This document shows positions 10,987-22,319 of a stretch of DNA of 64,000 nt, piece by piece. Source of the stretch: Marisa cornuarietis (Eukaryota; Mollusca; Gastropoda; Architaenioglossa; Ampullariidae); NCBI GenBank assembly GCA_004794655.1, contig SMMW01000624.1, forward strand, positions 1,612,001-1,676,000, given 5' to 3'. Made by a program: the position numbers and the translations under genes. The notes under the pieces are model-generated. The model did not search any database and was not told where the DNA came from. It saw only the letters and a program-made list of their open reading frames with translations. The stretch's first letter is position 1; every line of letters starts with the position of its first letter.

Positions 10987-13900
10987 ACATACACACACAA
11001 ATTGCCGGCAGAGGCGTGGCATCAACATAAAGACCGTGCAAACAGTTCACAAGACATCAGATTTCAATCCACGCTGCTAGTGCACGTTGATCTAGAAGCC
11101 AAAAATGTAGCGAAGCGATTGTGAGATGAGAAATTGTCCAATGTGCAGTGATCAAAGTGGATAAAATATGAGTGTACACATCACTAGTCAACAAAATCAT
11201 GTTACGAATGGCGCAAGAAACCGTCACGACCAGGCTGGCTTTCGCTTGCAACGTAGAAGGCCGTAGGTGGAACCAAGTGGCCGCAAACAAGCAAATCATT
11301 GAACAGAAAGACAAAGAAGCATGTGTCAAATAATAGGCACCAAACTCACAACAGATCATCGAAAACAACAACAAATACAGAGAGCTTGTCCCCTCCAGCC
11401 ACTTAAGCGAAAGCACATTACTCTCAGCCACGACACTCTTTTTAGTTATTTGATTAGTGAAATTACACATCATTAAGCTTCAAAATCGTACAAGCTATCG
11501 TTAAATAAATAGTTACCTGAGCTTACTAGCAATTTATTGAGAGGACAGGAGTGACATTCGGCCAGTTTGGTTTGTAGAACAGATGGCAAAGGTCGCATCA
11601 AAATGTCTTTAATAATTTTTTGCACGATAGTAGAATGGCTGAAAAAAACATATTTTCCTCTTTTCAGGAAATAGACATTTGCCGTGTACATGCTCCACGC
11701 CTTTAATGGTAAACAAATGTATAATTCTTAAACAGTTTTTCAAAATCATCAATAATCTATGCAATTTTTTCACAGAAGAGCATCTGTTCTCTTTGTTCAC
11801 GTTCCATAAGACTGATATCCAAGACTCGATGTCAACTTTACATAAGAAGACAATTTTTACATTCGTTAATAACATATGTAAGCATCATGTTAATTAATTA
11901 GTAAAGAAAACTGCATTTGTTTTAATAAACATTGAATAAAATTGTTCACAAGCATAGGGGTCAGGTAGAACAAATTTGGCGGTTTATTATATGACCAAGG
12001 TAGCAAGACGCAGAGCAAAGAGATGCCAACTACATGAACGTTAGCAAAAATTTTAGTGATGGTATTAAAGTTTCTACACCAGCAAAATCTTTACAGAAAA
12101 ACGTGTCAACTTCAATAGTCAACAATGTGTAAAACATACACATTATCGTTGGATGCACGTCTTTGGCTTTTGTTAAACTGAGTAAATGAGCTGTTCATCA
12201 CGCCAACATATAGTGTAGGAACACATCTGATATGTCTGGACTGCATGCAAGGTGTTTTTTAATCTGCTTCAAGTTCTTACTGACGGTAACTTTGATAAAA
12301 GAAAGTGCAATTTTTTCTTAGCACCATTTCCAGCTTCGGTTGTAAAGGAATTTTTTAATAAGAATGAAAGACCACTCGTAGTGCACTTGGAGTTATAAAA
12401 CTTTGTAACCAGACTCTTGGTTGTAACTATTATCATAATGAAGTTAAAATATCTGAGTATTTAAATATAATCTTTTGTATAGATTTAGCGTTTCCGGACG
12501 TGATTTTATTTGCTTTTTAGTAATAATATTATAAAGAAAGTTGAAATCAGTGGACGAAAACAAAAGCTTATAGTGAAGTTAGCACTGTAGCATGATGCCG
12601 AGGATGCCATCAGTGCTGGTCAATACAACGGCACTACAATCAAAACAAACCACATCAGAAGAAGAAAACTTCAGAGACATGTTCTCCTCATGTCATCTCT
12701 CCTTTCTTTGCTGCCGTACTTGTTAGCGGTTCTCTTGTCATCTTCTCTACATAATGCTTCTCTAAGAGTCTGCAAGCAAGCTGAGTGGGTTAAGAGATTT
12801 CTAGCTGTGGACGCTACGCGCACGAAAGTGTTGTTTTGTCTAGCTTCATCTACTGGTTAAATCAGTTGAACTTTATCTTTGCCTCTCAGATATTAAGCAG
12901 ATTGTGTAGCAAGCAAACAGGCATGTCCCACACGGCTTTATAAATATAATTAAGAGAACAAAATCGTGATATGCTTGTAGACAACAAAACACTATATATC
13001 AGCGAGTTTATGTTTTGATGTCATATTTATCACTTATAAGTAGAACTTTTATTGCATATTTGCCATCTGGCGTAAAAACTACAGTGTATGCTAATAAATT
13101 GTCATCACAATATCTACAGTTTGTGATTGTCTCCTTTGATGTCTATAAATGTGTTGGCTATTTCAGGAAAAATCTCATCTGAAACTAACCATAAGAGAAA
13201 AGTCGGTACATAAAATTACAAAATTCCTGGGAAACGCAATTCTGCAGTGCAAACTAAAGTTTGCAAATACTGCAAAAGTACTGAAGCCACAACTGTTGCA
13301 CAACAAATATTAAAGTTGGTTAAAGATATGTTTAATTAAACAACATGTCTTAAGAAGCACATCAATACAGGGTCGGGTACAATTTTAGTCTTTAGTTCTT
13401 CATTATAAAAGGTTGTAACTCATTCCGCAACTACCTTTACAGTTCTCTTCTTACTTTGTCTCTCTAGCCCACACAGCACTAGAGCAGGTTTTATGGAGAC
13501 TCATGACTCAAAGAATGGGTTGGGCAACATGTTTGATACAGTTCTGACATACCGGGAAGATCTGTATAGCTACGTGTGATAAGGCAAAGGGTCGTATCTC
13601 ACTTTACACGTAGGCTGTAAGTCCGGCCGCACCAAAGGCTAACGTCTTTCTAAACAAATAACAGGATAAAGAAACAAATAACAGGATAAAGAAAGCTGAT
13701 AACATCGACCCCAATGCAGACCGTCCATTAAGCTGTGCTGTCGGTGTACTGGCTCGTCTTCAACACTGACAACCAAGATGGCGACAGGAAGTGCCTCTAA
13801 TTACGTCACCGCCATTTGCAGCATGTCTATGGCGATGAACAACGACTGCAGTCTTAAGACGCTAGCAGTTTTTAAACGTTTTCTTTGTTTGAAAAATATT

Positions 13901-14224
13901 GAGAAAGGTTGCAAAAAATATTTGTTTAAATCAGATCCATGTCTATATCTATAACTAGGCTACATGCTCACAGCAGTCAATTTCTACTTGTGGTTTGTAA
14001 TGTTAGTTCGTTACTTTCTCATTATTTAGGGAGAAGTCTAGGGAAGATAGTTAGACTGTTTTATTTCTATCGTGTTGGGAGTGAGACCAGTCAGATTTGA
14101 TGATCTAACATATTGTGTTTGGATCTTTCAGCAAAAACCAAAACCATAACCCTGAAATATTAATATTTTTCAAGGGGCCGTAGTTATGTCTGACACACAC
14201 CGCATTATATTACCTAGGTGTCAG
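10724..14224. other. Gene-free stretch between copies 2 and 3
   Basis: No gene, RNA or clear transposon was found in about 3.5 kb. Visible items are a (CA)n run at about 10953-10990 and an 18-bp direct duplication at about 13657-13692 (acaaataacaggataaag twice). Open frames at 11.06-11.9 kb, up to 138 codons, have no recognisable domain or codon pattern and overlap each other on opposite strands. Confidence 0.45.
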
Positions 14225-14460
14225 AGAGGTTGAGAGAAGGAAATGGAGAAGAGTTGTAGGAGATAAGACCTGCTGACGGCTTCACGTGGTATTTGCACGT
14301 GGTAGTTGCTGTCTTACCTTCCACAACCCTCTATGGAGTCAGGTACCCCTTCCCGCCAGCTGTGTCGACTGGGGGAAGATTGCTTCGCTAATCGGGTATT
14401 AAACCAGCAAGCTCTCTTTTTTCGGATACCAGCGCTGTAACCACTCGGCCATCCGCTTCC
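14225..14460 (-). mobile_element. tRNA-derived SINE
   Basis: Read on the minus strand from 14460, the sequence begins GGAAGCGGATGGCCGAGTGG TTA, a good RNA polymerase III A box (TGGCCGAGTGG), like a serine/leucine-type tRNA head. About 40 bp on it contains GGTTTAATACC, matching the B-box pattern GGTTCRANNCC. The tRNA-like head is followed by a unique body (…CCCAGTCGACACAGCTGG…, …GACTCCATAGAGGGTTG…) running to about 14225. A B box followed by an unrelated body points to a SINE, not a tRNA gene. The cloverleaf is not fully conserved, and the exact 3' end and target duplication were not resolved. Confidence 0.6.
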
Positions 14461-14666
14461 CAAATATGGTCAATATCTAAAATCTACTTCCACTCTCATA
14501 CATAGCAGCTATCTTTAAAAAAAAAACAATTACCCAGTTACATCATAAGCACAACATACTACTTTGTTTGAAAGGATATTTGAAGTGTATTCTCCTATTA
14601 AAACGTTTCCCCAGCCAAACAGACGGCAGATGACATTTTTTTGTATTTTACTTTTCTCACATTTTA

Positions 14667-15140
14667 CACACACACACGCACACACACACACACACACACT
14701 TACACACACATACACCCACACACAAACGCACACACACACACGCACACCGACGCACACACGAACAGGCGAAGGACACATCAGCTGGTTTCGCTGCACTTAA
14801 AGCAAACGATCAGTAACCTGAGAGGCCAGGTAACCTTTAATGCGCTTGTTTTTAGTTACTAACATCTTGTCTACAATTTAGACATTGCTAACGCATGCAC
14901 GCGCCCTTATGCACTGACAGACGCACAAACCACAAAAAAATTAAGTCTACACATATATACACACCCACTCTTCCACGCGGACGCAAACAAACGCTTAGTT
15001 TTGCACACATACACACACGTACAAGCACACACAGGTACAAACGTATATGTTTCCCATGTATACACAAACAAACAATCTTGTATTTCACACATACACTCAC
15101 AGACAAACGCGCGCGCACAGACATACACGCACGTACACAC
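14667..15140. repeat. CA-rich compound repeat region
   Basis: (CA)n and (CACACG)n-like runs at 14667-14770 are followed by more scattered CA/ACGCAC phrases to about 15140. Cysteine/valine- or threonine/histidine-rich frames on both strands derive from the repeat. No gene was seen. Confidence 0.8.
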
Positions 15141-15517
15141 GCAATGAGTGGACATAAGCAGTTCTTCCTGCTGTGCAGTAACCAGTAGCTTGAAACTAGG
15201 TTGTCGACACGTACACCGAGCTGTACTAGCTGCTTACTGGAGCGACAAATATTTAAAAAAAAACTCTTGCAACTTTCGTTTTCTAGCTTGTGTTGGCAGA
15301 AACAAAACTTTGTAGGCAACACAAAAGACATATTGAACCATGTCCTTCACGGAAGTAAATACCTTACAGGAGTTCTAAATGTGTACCTAGCGATAAGAGT
15401 CTCAATCTATTTTGACTACCCTCTAGGTTACAGGTAACGTACTGCGACCCAGCAGGCGCAGAAGAAGGCAGGTGTGTGCGGCGACGAGGGTGCACCAGGT
15501 ACCAGAGGGAGCTAAAG

Positions 15518-15606
15518 GTGTCGGACGCCCTTTTGAAAGAACTGTTGGTGTGCTTAATTTTTACAGAAGTACCTCCATCAGCGCCGGTACGACGTAATAA
15601 AAGGTG
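15518..15606 (+). promoter_or_regulatory. 5' leader of TRIM-like copy 3
   Basis: This segment is homologous to window positions 1-84 in front of copy 1 (shared TCGGACGCC-TTTTGAAAG and CATCAGCGCC-GTaCGACG). The shared leader supports translation starting at ATG 15607. The GC-rich stretch just upstream (15440-15515) may be untranslated exon or promoter; no core element was identified. Confidence 0.45.
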
Positions 15607-15762
15607 ATGGCCACGTACAGTGCACCTGATGATGTACCTGATGATACCTCAGTCGTTTGTGGCGTGTGTCTAGAGCCGTACAAGGGGCGCAATCCAAAAT
15701 TATTGCCATGTTCTCACACATTTTGCCTCTCTTGCTTAAAAGATTTGGAGATGCATCACATG
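15607..15762 (+). CDS. TRIM-like copy 3, exon 1 (first half of RING)
   Basis: This exon has 52 codons. A short acidic N-terminus (ATYSAPDDVPDD) precedes CGVCLEPYKGRNPKLLPCSH and TFCLSC, the first six ligands of a C3HC4 RING. It ends HHM at a GTGAGT donor in phase 0, identical in layout to copy 1. There is no signal peptide, so the product would start in the cytosol as expected for a ubiquitin ligase. It belongs to the only locus here that keeps all four exon types (RING-1, RING-2, B-box/coiled coil, C1q). The exon itself is undamaged. Confidence 0.8.
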
Positions 15763-15962
15763 GTGAGTACAAAAATTGTAGTTTTATCAACTAACCAACC
15801 AGTCAAACGCATACACTCACCACCTCTCACAGCCATCCACTTACACCATGCATATACCGCGTGCGTGCGCGTGTCTGTCCTCTTTTTGAAACACACACAC
15901 ACACTAATTAATCAAAGTATTGGTAACAAAATTTGTATGCTAATCTTTGTATGTTTCCACTC

Positions 15963-16016
<54 letters not shown>

Positions 16017-17295
16017 TTCAAAAAGAGGACAGACAGACGAGCGGACGGGCAGACAAGTAGAAGATAAATGAATAAAGATTAACAACAATTTCTTTGAGCT
16101 CTAATACTAATACTCTATACTAATATCAGATTTTAAGTAGGCCACAAAGTATCAACTATCCCGAACTAGGTCCTGCCATTTGTCTCCTGCAGGGTAGAAA
16201 CATTGTAGGACTGTCGCAACACAGTTCTTATCAGATGATTTAAACGCCCGGCTTTAGCGTGATTGGCACGTACTGTAACGCTTCCCCCACGTAGTTCCTG
16301 GTAAATTCTCGGTACAGTATTAGTTTCGTTTTCACGAGACAGGTAACTATTTCTTCCTCCCTTATAGATATCAAAATGTGCTTACTGCCTAGTAACACTC
16401 TTTCTGGTCAACAAAAGGTTAACTAGCTTAAAGTTCCGAAATACTGTCTCAAAATAATGAAATAACAAACATTATAAAGTTTACAGAAAGTTACTTTGAC
16501 TTGGCAAGGAACTATTTCATATACACTGATTCCTCTATCTCTCACATTAGTCCGACTAGCTCCATGATTATGACAGGATTGCCCACTCTTTATCGCTCAC
16601 TCGTACACTGTGAGGATGAACTCTTTTGACTTCTACTCGCGATAAATTCCACGCTTTCCATTATGCCCGTACACACTCACGAACGTACCTAAACTTACTG
16701 CGTTACCTTATTACTTTCGTAAATTTTCATGAACAATGATCCACGCTGGTTGTTTACAAATGACTGTTGACCTTAGGTGTTGTCTTTGGCACTTTCAGCA
16801 ATAACTTTACCATAATCTAATTTTTATTATTATTGCGATTCCTTAAATAAAAATCATATCAGGCACCTAGTGCAAGCGTAATTCAGTCTTGCATAAAACA
16901 CAGCCCACTATGCAGCGTACATTTCAGACTGGGAGGACGGAGTGGACATGCGCAGGGGAAGGGGTGCGGTATACGAGTTCTTGACTATTAGGATTGTTGA
17001 TAGTCTTGTGTAAGTATAAGCCTTCGGCATGATAGAGTTACTACAATCGGGTTTCAAACATGTTTTGTGGGTAACTGGAATACAGGTCTTCACTATGTCA
17101 GGAGACTTATCAGGCGAGTTAGGTCAGCGAGGAAATAAGTTCACCCGGCTGTGTGCTCGCCGTTAATTAAAGTAGTATAAACAAAATAAATTTTTTGCAA
17201 ATCTTAATCACACGGAGTTCTTTCTAAATGCAAATTATTCTATGTATAAATGAATTTATATAAAATTACATACAATATTCTTTCTCTGTAAGCAG
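15763..17295. other. Intron 1 of TRIM-like copy 3
   Basis: The intron contains (GT)n at 15966-16015 with about 25 units. The rest is non-repetitive AT-rich sequence with no recognised exon or element. It ends at TAAGCAG, a good acceptor. Confidence 0.5.
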
Positions 17296-17415
17296 ATTTC
17301 TTTGAAGGCTAAAGGCAGTGAAGACAATAAAGAGAAGAAATTGACTTCGACTTTTCCCTGTCCAAGCTGCCGAGCAGTCATTCAAGTGCCAACGGGTGGA
17401 GTTGCTGAGTTTCAG
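17296..17415 (+). CDS. TRIM-like copy 3, exon 2 (second half of RING)
   Basis: This exon is exactly 40 codons between TAAGCAG and GTGAAC, phase 0 at both ends. It encodes a Lys/Glu-rich linker (ISLKAKGSEDNKEKK) and then TFPCPSCRAVIQVPTGGVAE, with the last two RING cysteines. Joined to exon 1 this gives a complete C3HC4 RING with a long insert between ligands six and seven. The exon is intact. Confidence 0.8.
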
Positions 17416-17882
17416 GTGAACATACTAGAAACGACTAGAATAGATCAATCGACCTGAATAATTTAAATAGAACAATAGCAGAAGAATGTAAAAGGGTTAA
17501 TCAATCAATCAATCAGTGATATAAACCTAACTTGTCAATTTGAGTTTCTAAAACTTATATCTTAATTATTCATTTGCTAGCAAAGTACGCAATGTTTTGC
17601 ACCTGCGATGAGCTACATCACACTAGTGGACCAATTACATCATTCCCAGAAGGCAACATCAAACAGACAGAGAGAATGAGCGACAGTTCAGATTATTCGG
17701 AAGTTCAAAGTCTGTATTTCTAGTGCTCCAGTAGCAGTTTTATAGAACCACGAGAAATGCAGACTGTCAGAGTCCGAATAACCTACAATGTCGCTTTTTT
17801 TTTCTCTCTCTCTCTCTCTCTCTGTTTGGTGTTGACTGCTTGCAGTATTGTGAATGGTTTACTATTATATTACTATTATATT

Positions 17883-18266
17883 ACCGTATATTTCGGACTA
17901 CAAGCCGTGCATTTTGTCCCCAGCTTCAAACCCTGCATCTTAAACAGTGATGCGGCTTGTTTGCGGAATTTTCCGGATTTTTCAGATTCCGATTAATTTT
18001 TTGATGAGTTCTATGTCAAGATGTTAAGTGTTTACATGTTTTAAATCAAACTTCGCATCAAATCAAACATTCAGAACAGTGGCTGAATCACTCACTCTCC
18101 TCTTGCCGAAAACGAGACGAAATGCCTACAATGCAGCTTTGATGTTGTTTATATTAGCGGTTTATCAACCAATGCGGGTTATCGGTGAAAAGATGATCAC
18201 TTTTACTTAAAATTTAGTGGGTGTAGCTTATAAACAGGTGCACTCAACAGCGCAAAATTTACGGCA
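17883..18266. mobile_element. Probable MITE (non-autonomous DNA transposon) in intron 2
   Basis: The left end reads ACCGTATATTTCGGACTACA AGCCGTGC. The reverse complement of the right end reads GCCGTAAATTTTGCGCTGTT and later TATAAGC, so the two ends are similar inverted repeats (CCGTAtATTTcG-aCT). The corresponding intron of copy 1 (1556-1939) is about 0.8 kb shorter and lacks this segment. There is no coding capacity. The 'ACCGTATATTTCGGACTA...AAGCCGC' ends resemble a widespread animal DNA-transposon end; the superfamily was not assigned. Confidence 0.5.
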
Positions 18267-18638
18267 AATACCTTTCACCACATCTTTGTAAATTAAAAGG
18301 GACGGTATCCAGCCTTTTTTTCTTTTTAACAAAAAAGAGTTACATCCCTTAACATGGGCACATACAATTATCGGGACGTACATTAGTTTTTTCAAAAATG
18401 ATGGCAACCCGATTGCTCACGCAAAGTCGGCTGGCAATTCGTCATCATTTTTTGAGAATTTTTGAACATTTAGGTTCGAAAATACTCCAATGATTCGCGC
18501 GTACCTGGATCTCAGCATCACAAGTCAAGGCACATACTAAACGTGATGAGATATTAATGTTAGTAGTTAAACATACAAACATGTCGGAAGATGAATTTTT
18601 CTGGACATTTTGTACAATCTCACATCAATTTTTTTCAG

Positions 18639-19841
18639 GCCAACTTTGACTTGAATCAAGAACCTCTTACCTGTAAAGTCTGTGACCAGCCTCGGAAGGC
18701 CGTGTACATCTGTAGTGACTGTTGTCACACTATGTGCGCCCAGTGTCAGCGATGTCACGAAAAATTTACCTCCAAACACCGGATACAACCTTTGACCTCT
18801 AGGTGCATACAATCGTCTCGAAATACTTCTCTCCCAAAATTTGTTGAAGCCATCACTGACCATCTCACGGTGCTGGAGGCGGCGCTGGCGACGATGAGGG
18901 AGGAGGAGGACACGCTGCAGAGGGAGATGCTAACGGTGGCTGACGTCATCAGCAAGCGAGCCGACGTCATGAGGGCGCTAGTGACGCAGGCAGAAAGAAA
19001 CAGTCAGAGGGCGCTGGCAGAACTGGCCTACAGACTGGGTAAACAAATACAAGAAGAAATGATCTCTGCTCGCGAAAAGCAAAGTGCCATTTTGCAGCTA
19101 TTAGAACATAGCAGCACTGGGCGACAAAGCCTCTTCTCTTCAAATGAAATATTAATAAGATTTCTACTTAAGAAGGAGGATTACCAGTATTATCGGCAGC
19201 GAAACAAGAGCAAGAGACTGACGTTCCTTATACCACAGTTCATCGACTCGGCCATTGATCAACAAGATATATCGTCCTACATAGGAACTGCATCTGACAG
19301 CAATCAGCATCCAGAAGAAACAAATGACTGCCCTATAAGGGCACGCAAGTGTGGTGAGACCGTGGCTGCTATCAAGATACAAAGTGATTTGCATGAGGGG
19401 ACATCGATTCAGAGCAGCATGTACCTGAGATGACAGCAAGTGGCATGTATAAGAGGTCACTGAGTTTAGCAGAGCTAGCATCTGATATCACAGCTGTTAA
19501 AAGTCAGCTGATGGGGATGCAGACATTTGTAAGCAGCTTTTGCATCATGCATACAGACAAAAGAGAAAATGATGTTTTGGAAAAACATCTGGATGATCTG
19601 AAACAAGATTTTACAGAATAGAAGAAGACATGATGAGGACAAAGTCAAAGATAGTAACCATTCCGGAAAATCTTGAAGTTCTGAAAAAGAAATTGTTAAT
19701 TATCGACAAAAAAATACTTGACATTCAGCTCGAAGTTCAAAATCTAGAATCAAACGCTCAAAAGTTTACCGACGAAAAGGAAGTCATCAATTATTGAGAA
19801 TGACAATGAAACCTCTATCTGTTCCCTCGTGACCGGACAAG
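18639..19841 (+). pseudogene. TRIM-like copy 3, exon 3 (B-box and coiled coil), frameshifted
   Basis: The exon starts after TTTTTTTCAG and encodes a complete B-box: LTCKVCDQPRKAVYICSDCC followed by HTMCAQCQRCH and a distal His. A long coiled coil follows (LEAALATMREEEDTLQRE; RADVMRALVTQAERNSQRA; LAYRLGKQIQEE). A one-base deletion relative to copy 1, at about 19407-19412, causes TGA at 19431-19433. The C-terminal helical segment continues in other frames (19430-19621, then a further frame to about 19795). The exon ends at a phase-1 donor, GGACAAG followed by GTGAGC, at 19841/19842. Apart from the frameshifts it is the best-preserved B-box in the cluster. If the single-base deletion proved to be an assembly error, the N-terminal two thirds would be a sound gene. 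Confidence 0.75.
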
Positions 19842-19990
19842 GTGAGCTATGATTGCTTTATTATTTGGAATTAATGACTCTAAACATGAGTCTATACTGT
19901 AAACATAAAATCAGTCCGTAAAATGATATATACCTGGAGCAAACACACACAGTGCCCGCCCTATAAGCCTCAAGACATTTAATCAATCAT

Positions 19991-20044
19991 ATTCTTTCCG
20001 CAGGAAAAGGTAGCATAATTCTTTCCGCAGGAAAAGGTAGCATA
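19991..20044. repeat. 27-bp tandem duplication spanning a splice acceptor
   Basis: Two perfect copies of a 27-bp unit (ATTCTTTCCGCAGGAAAAGG plus TAGCATA) occupy 19991-20017 and 20018-20044. Each contains TTCTTTCCGCAG, so the acceptor of the C1q exon is duplicated. Confidence 0.9.
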
Positions 20045-20265
20045 CAACTGACGTTCACTGCATCTTTAGACGAAAGTTGTCCATCTCGTCGGTAGAACAT
20101 CTTAAATGACATCGTGACGACTGCAGGTGACGTTAACAGCCAACTGGACGAGCTGTTCACTGGTCCTGGGAGAAAGGGGTACTTACTGTTGATGGCCTAA
20201 GCGGTAGGTGCAAGGGGCGGGGTGGTATGTCTAGACGCAGTTCCAAGGGCTTAAAGACGAGGAAG
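20031..20265 (+). pseudogene. TRIM-like copy 3, C1q-domain exon remnant
   Basis: After the second TTTCCGCAG the sequence resumes in phase 1 and reads GKGSIQLTFTASLDESCP, TAG, then NILNDIVTTAGDVNSQLDEL, FTGPGRKGYLL, a stop, and VGARGGVVCLDAVPRA. In order, these correspond to C1q beta strands: the FTASLD opening, the NI-x-F-D-x-IVTNVGD-x-YN segment, the LFTAP-x-x-GYYLF segment and the VVCLD strand. All are in one frame apart from nonsense codons, so the identification is good although the copy is dead. It confirms independently of copy 2 that this TRIM-like family carries a C-terminal C1q domain behind a phase-1 intron. Confidence 0.7.
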
Positions 20266-20394
20266 AGTTTGTCGAGAACAACATTGTAACAGATTCGTGG
20301 TCATATTAATTATATAAATTTATAGCTATCTTAATATGTGTAATATGTGCAGGTATTATACAGTTTTACACACAATAGTTCTAAAATTTAAAAA

Positions 20395-20640
20395 AGGACG
20401 TAAAACATTATCTAAAATTGTATGCACATTGAATAGCTTTGAAATTTTTACATGCTGCGAATCAAAAGAATTTTTTTAGGTTCGTGCATTTACCAGTTGC
20501 TAAGTGCTTCACAGTCCTGATACTATCATTGTTTTACACCATCATCTCAGATAACAAGAAGATATCTCTTTCCCCCTCAAAAATCATTCATTATATTTAG
20601 AAAAGTGTTTTTAAACCTTGTCCTTGTAATGAAATACAAT
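20395..20640 (-). repeat. Inverted copy of the 3' flank of TRIM-like copy 1
   Basis: The reverse complement of this segment matches 3279-3490 over about 200 bp, with moderate divergence. Shared phrases include CAAGGACAA, TTTTCTAAATATAATGAA, TTATCTGAGATGATGGTGTA and GATTCGCAGCAT. Relative to the directly repeated exons, this flank is flipped, so an inversion happened after duplication in one of the two loci. Confidence 0.75.
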
Positions 20641-22319
20641 AATCTCTACGCGGATGGCTGGTTACAGTTAAAGCCGATGTTATCTTGGGGGGTGGGTAGT
20701 GTTAGAAAAATCTCTTCAAATTCATAAACACTTTCTGTGTTTTTAGGTCTAGAACTATAAGCATAACAACAGTCGTTTGACGAGCTGATAAAACAGCAAC
20801 CTGCTGCATGATGTAAATTTCGTCCGTAAATTTGCGACACTCTATATCTCAAGAAACACTACTGTACATGGTGGCAGACTGACACCAAGTCCCGAATCCT
20901 AACAATGGTCCACTAGAGAAAAACCAGCAAAAACCATAACCGTACAACAAAGATTAAATGCAGGAGGAGAACAGAACCCAACGATAAAGACAGATTACCC
21001 TTGTCACCTCACCATTAACCCACAGACCCATCCACTGAGCACACACACACACACACCGCACACTTTCACATGCATGTACGCACGTAAAAGCGCGCACGCA
21101 CAGACACACACACACACACACACACACACAATACAGAAGAAAGACGTGATACCACAGAATCAGAAACCAATATAAGTATCTTAGAATGGCCCCTAATACG
21201 CACCTGCTCAGGTTTTCTCGCAACCATGTTTACTTCCTTTTCGGTCAGCTACCCGCTAATTGACGAATCACTGCCTTCCTCATATGTCATCGAGCAATAA
21301 CACATAAATACAAACACTTGCGAGATCGGACAGTTAAAGATGCAAGGTTTTCTACGAAATGTTCAAAAATAGCAGTTCGTCCTGTTGCACGGTCTTGAAC
21401 GAACAATGTCAGTCACCCACTCTCCTATAAACACCGAGTGATGGTCAGATGTCCTCTGAGGTAACCGTAAAACGTCTTGCATAAAGTAACAAAAATCATA
21501 ACAAAGGACAGCAAGGAAGCCTGCGAAAATAATCACAGAAAACCTGAGCGACTAATAATATTATTTTACATGTTTCCCCTATTTTTCCCCTTTTCAGAGC
21601 CTTTTCCCCAATTTCAAAATGATATCGTCTGCTACCATCTGAGCCTAACATTCTGGAGCTACTCCTTTTACGTTAATAAGATTTAATAAATTCTGATGCA
21701 AAACAAAAGATTATTTATTATCACACGCACACAATTTCCACCTGCATATCGGCCAGGATCTCACCCACACGACTTCTGAAACTCGCAGAGCGGACATTAG
21801 CGGCATTATTTTACAGTTAGCATGAATTCCCGAGACTTTACGGAAAACTAGATGTTTAATCCTATTCACACACACACACACACACACACACAAATTTCAG
21901 TAAGCGCAAACTCACTACTTTCTAAAAACAGTTCTGTGGGTAATATTACTGTTACTGTTAAGAGATGTGGCATTGCAAGCAAATAGTTCAGAAGGGCTCC
22001 GCCCAGACACTATATTACTACGCGTGAGTAGCAACTAAGCAAGTATGATTTACAGTAGTTTTGACAGCCACCAGACTGCATGCCTGTTGTTTAACAGCTC
22101 TTGACATGTACGAGGCTTTTTTACAATTAGCACATCAGTGAACTAACCATTAGACATCTGTTATTATCTCACCCTATTTAACGGGTCGCAGAAGCATAGC
22201 ACATCACCCGCCCTTTCACGACAATAAACACGATTTAGTTTTTATTTTTATCGTTACGGCTTTCTTAAAAATGTTAAGTTCGATCACTTCCTAAAAGTGC
22301 AAAAATCAGACTTTACCTC
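20641..22319. other. Gap between the TRIM-like cluster and the receptor array
   Basis: No gene was recognised. It contains CA repeats at about 21039-21055, 21103-21130 and 21867-21892. The part from about 21390 to 21900 is similar to 29500-29830 (shared 'gcacgaacaatg', 'acaacagca/ggacagcaaggaag', 'ttcccc' phrases, then a CA run), so the receptor duplication units already begin here. Confidence 0.5.

Noticed and set aside
14375..14460. Functional tRNA gene
   Set aside because: The A and B boxes are recognisable, but the B box is altered, a clean cloverleaf is not evident, and an unrelated body follows, as in a SINE.
18400..18460. Inverted AAAAATGATG / CATCATTTTT as a regulatory hairpin
   Set aside because: The arms are short and AT-rich with a 40-bp loop. 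A partly similar sequence at about 33080 suggests a dispersed repeat instead.
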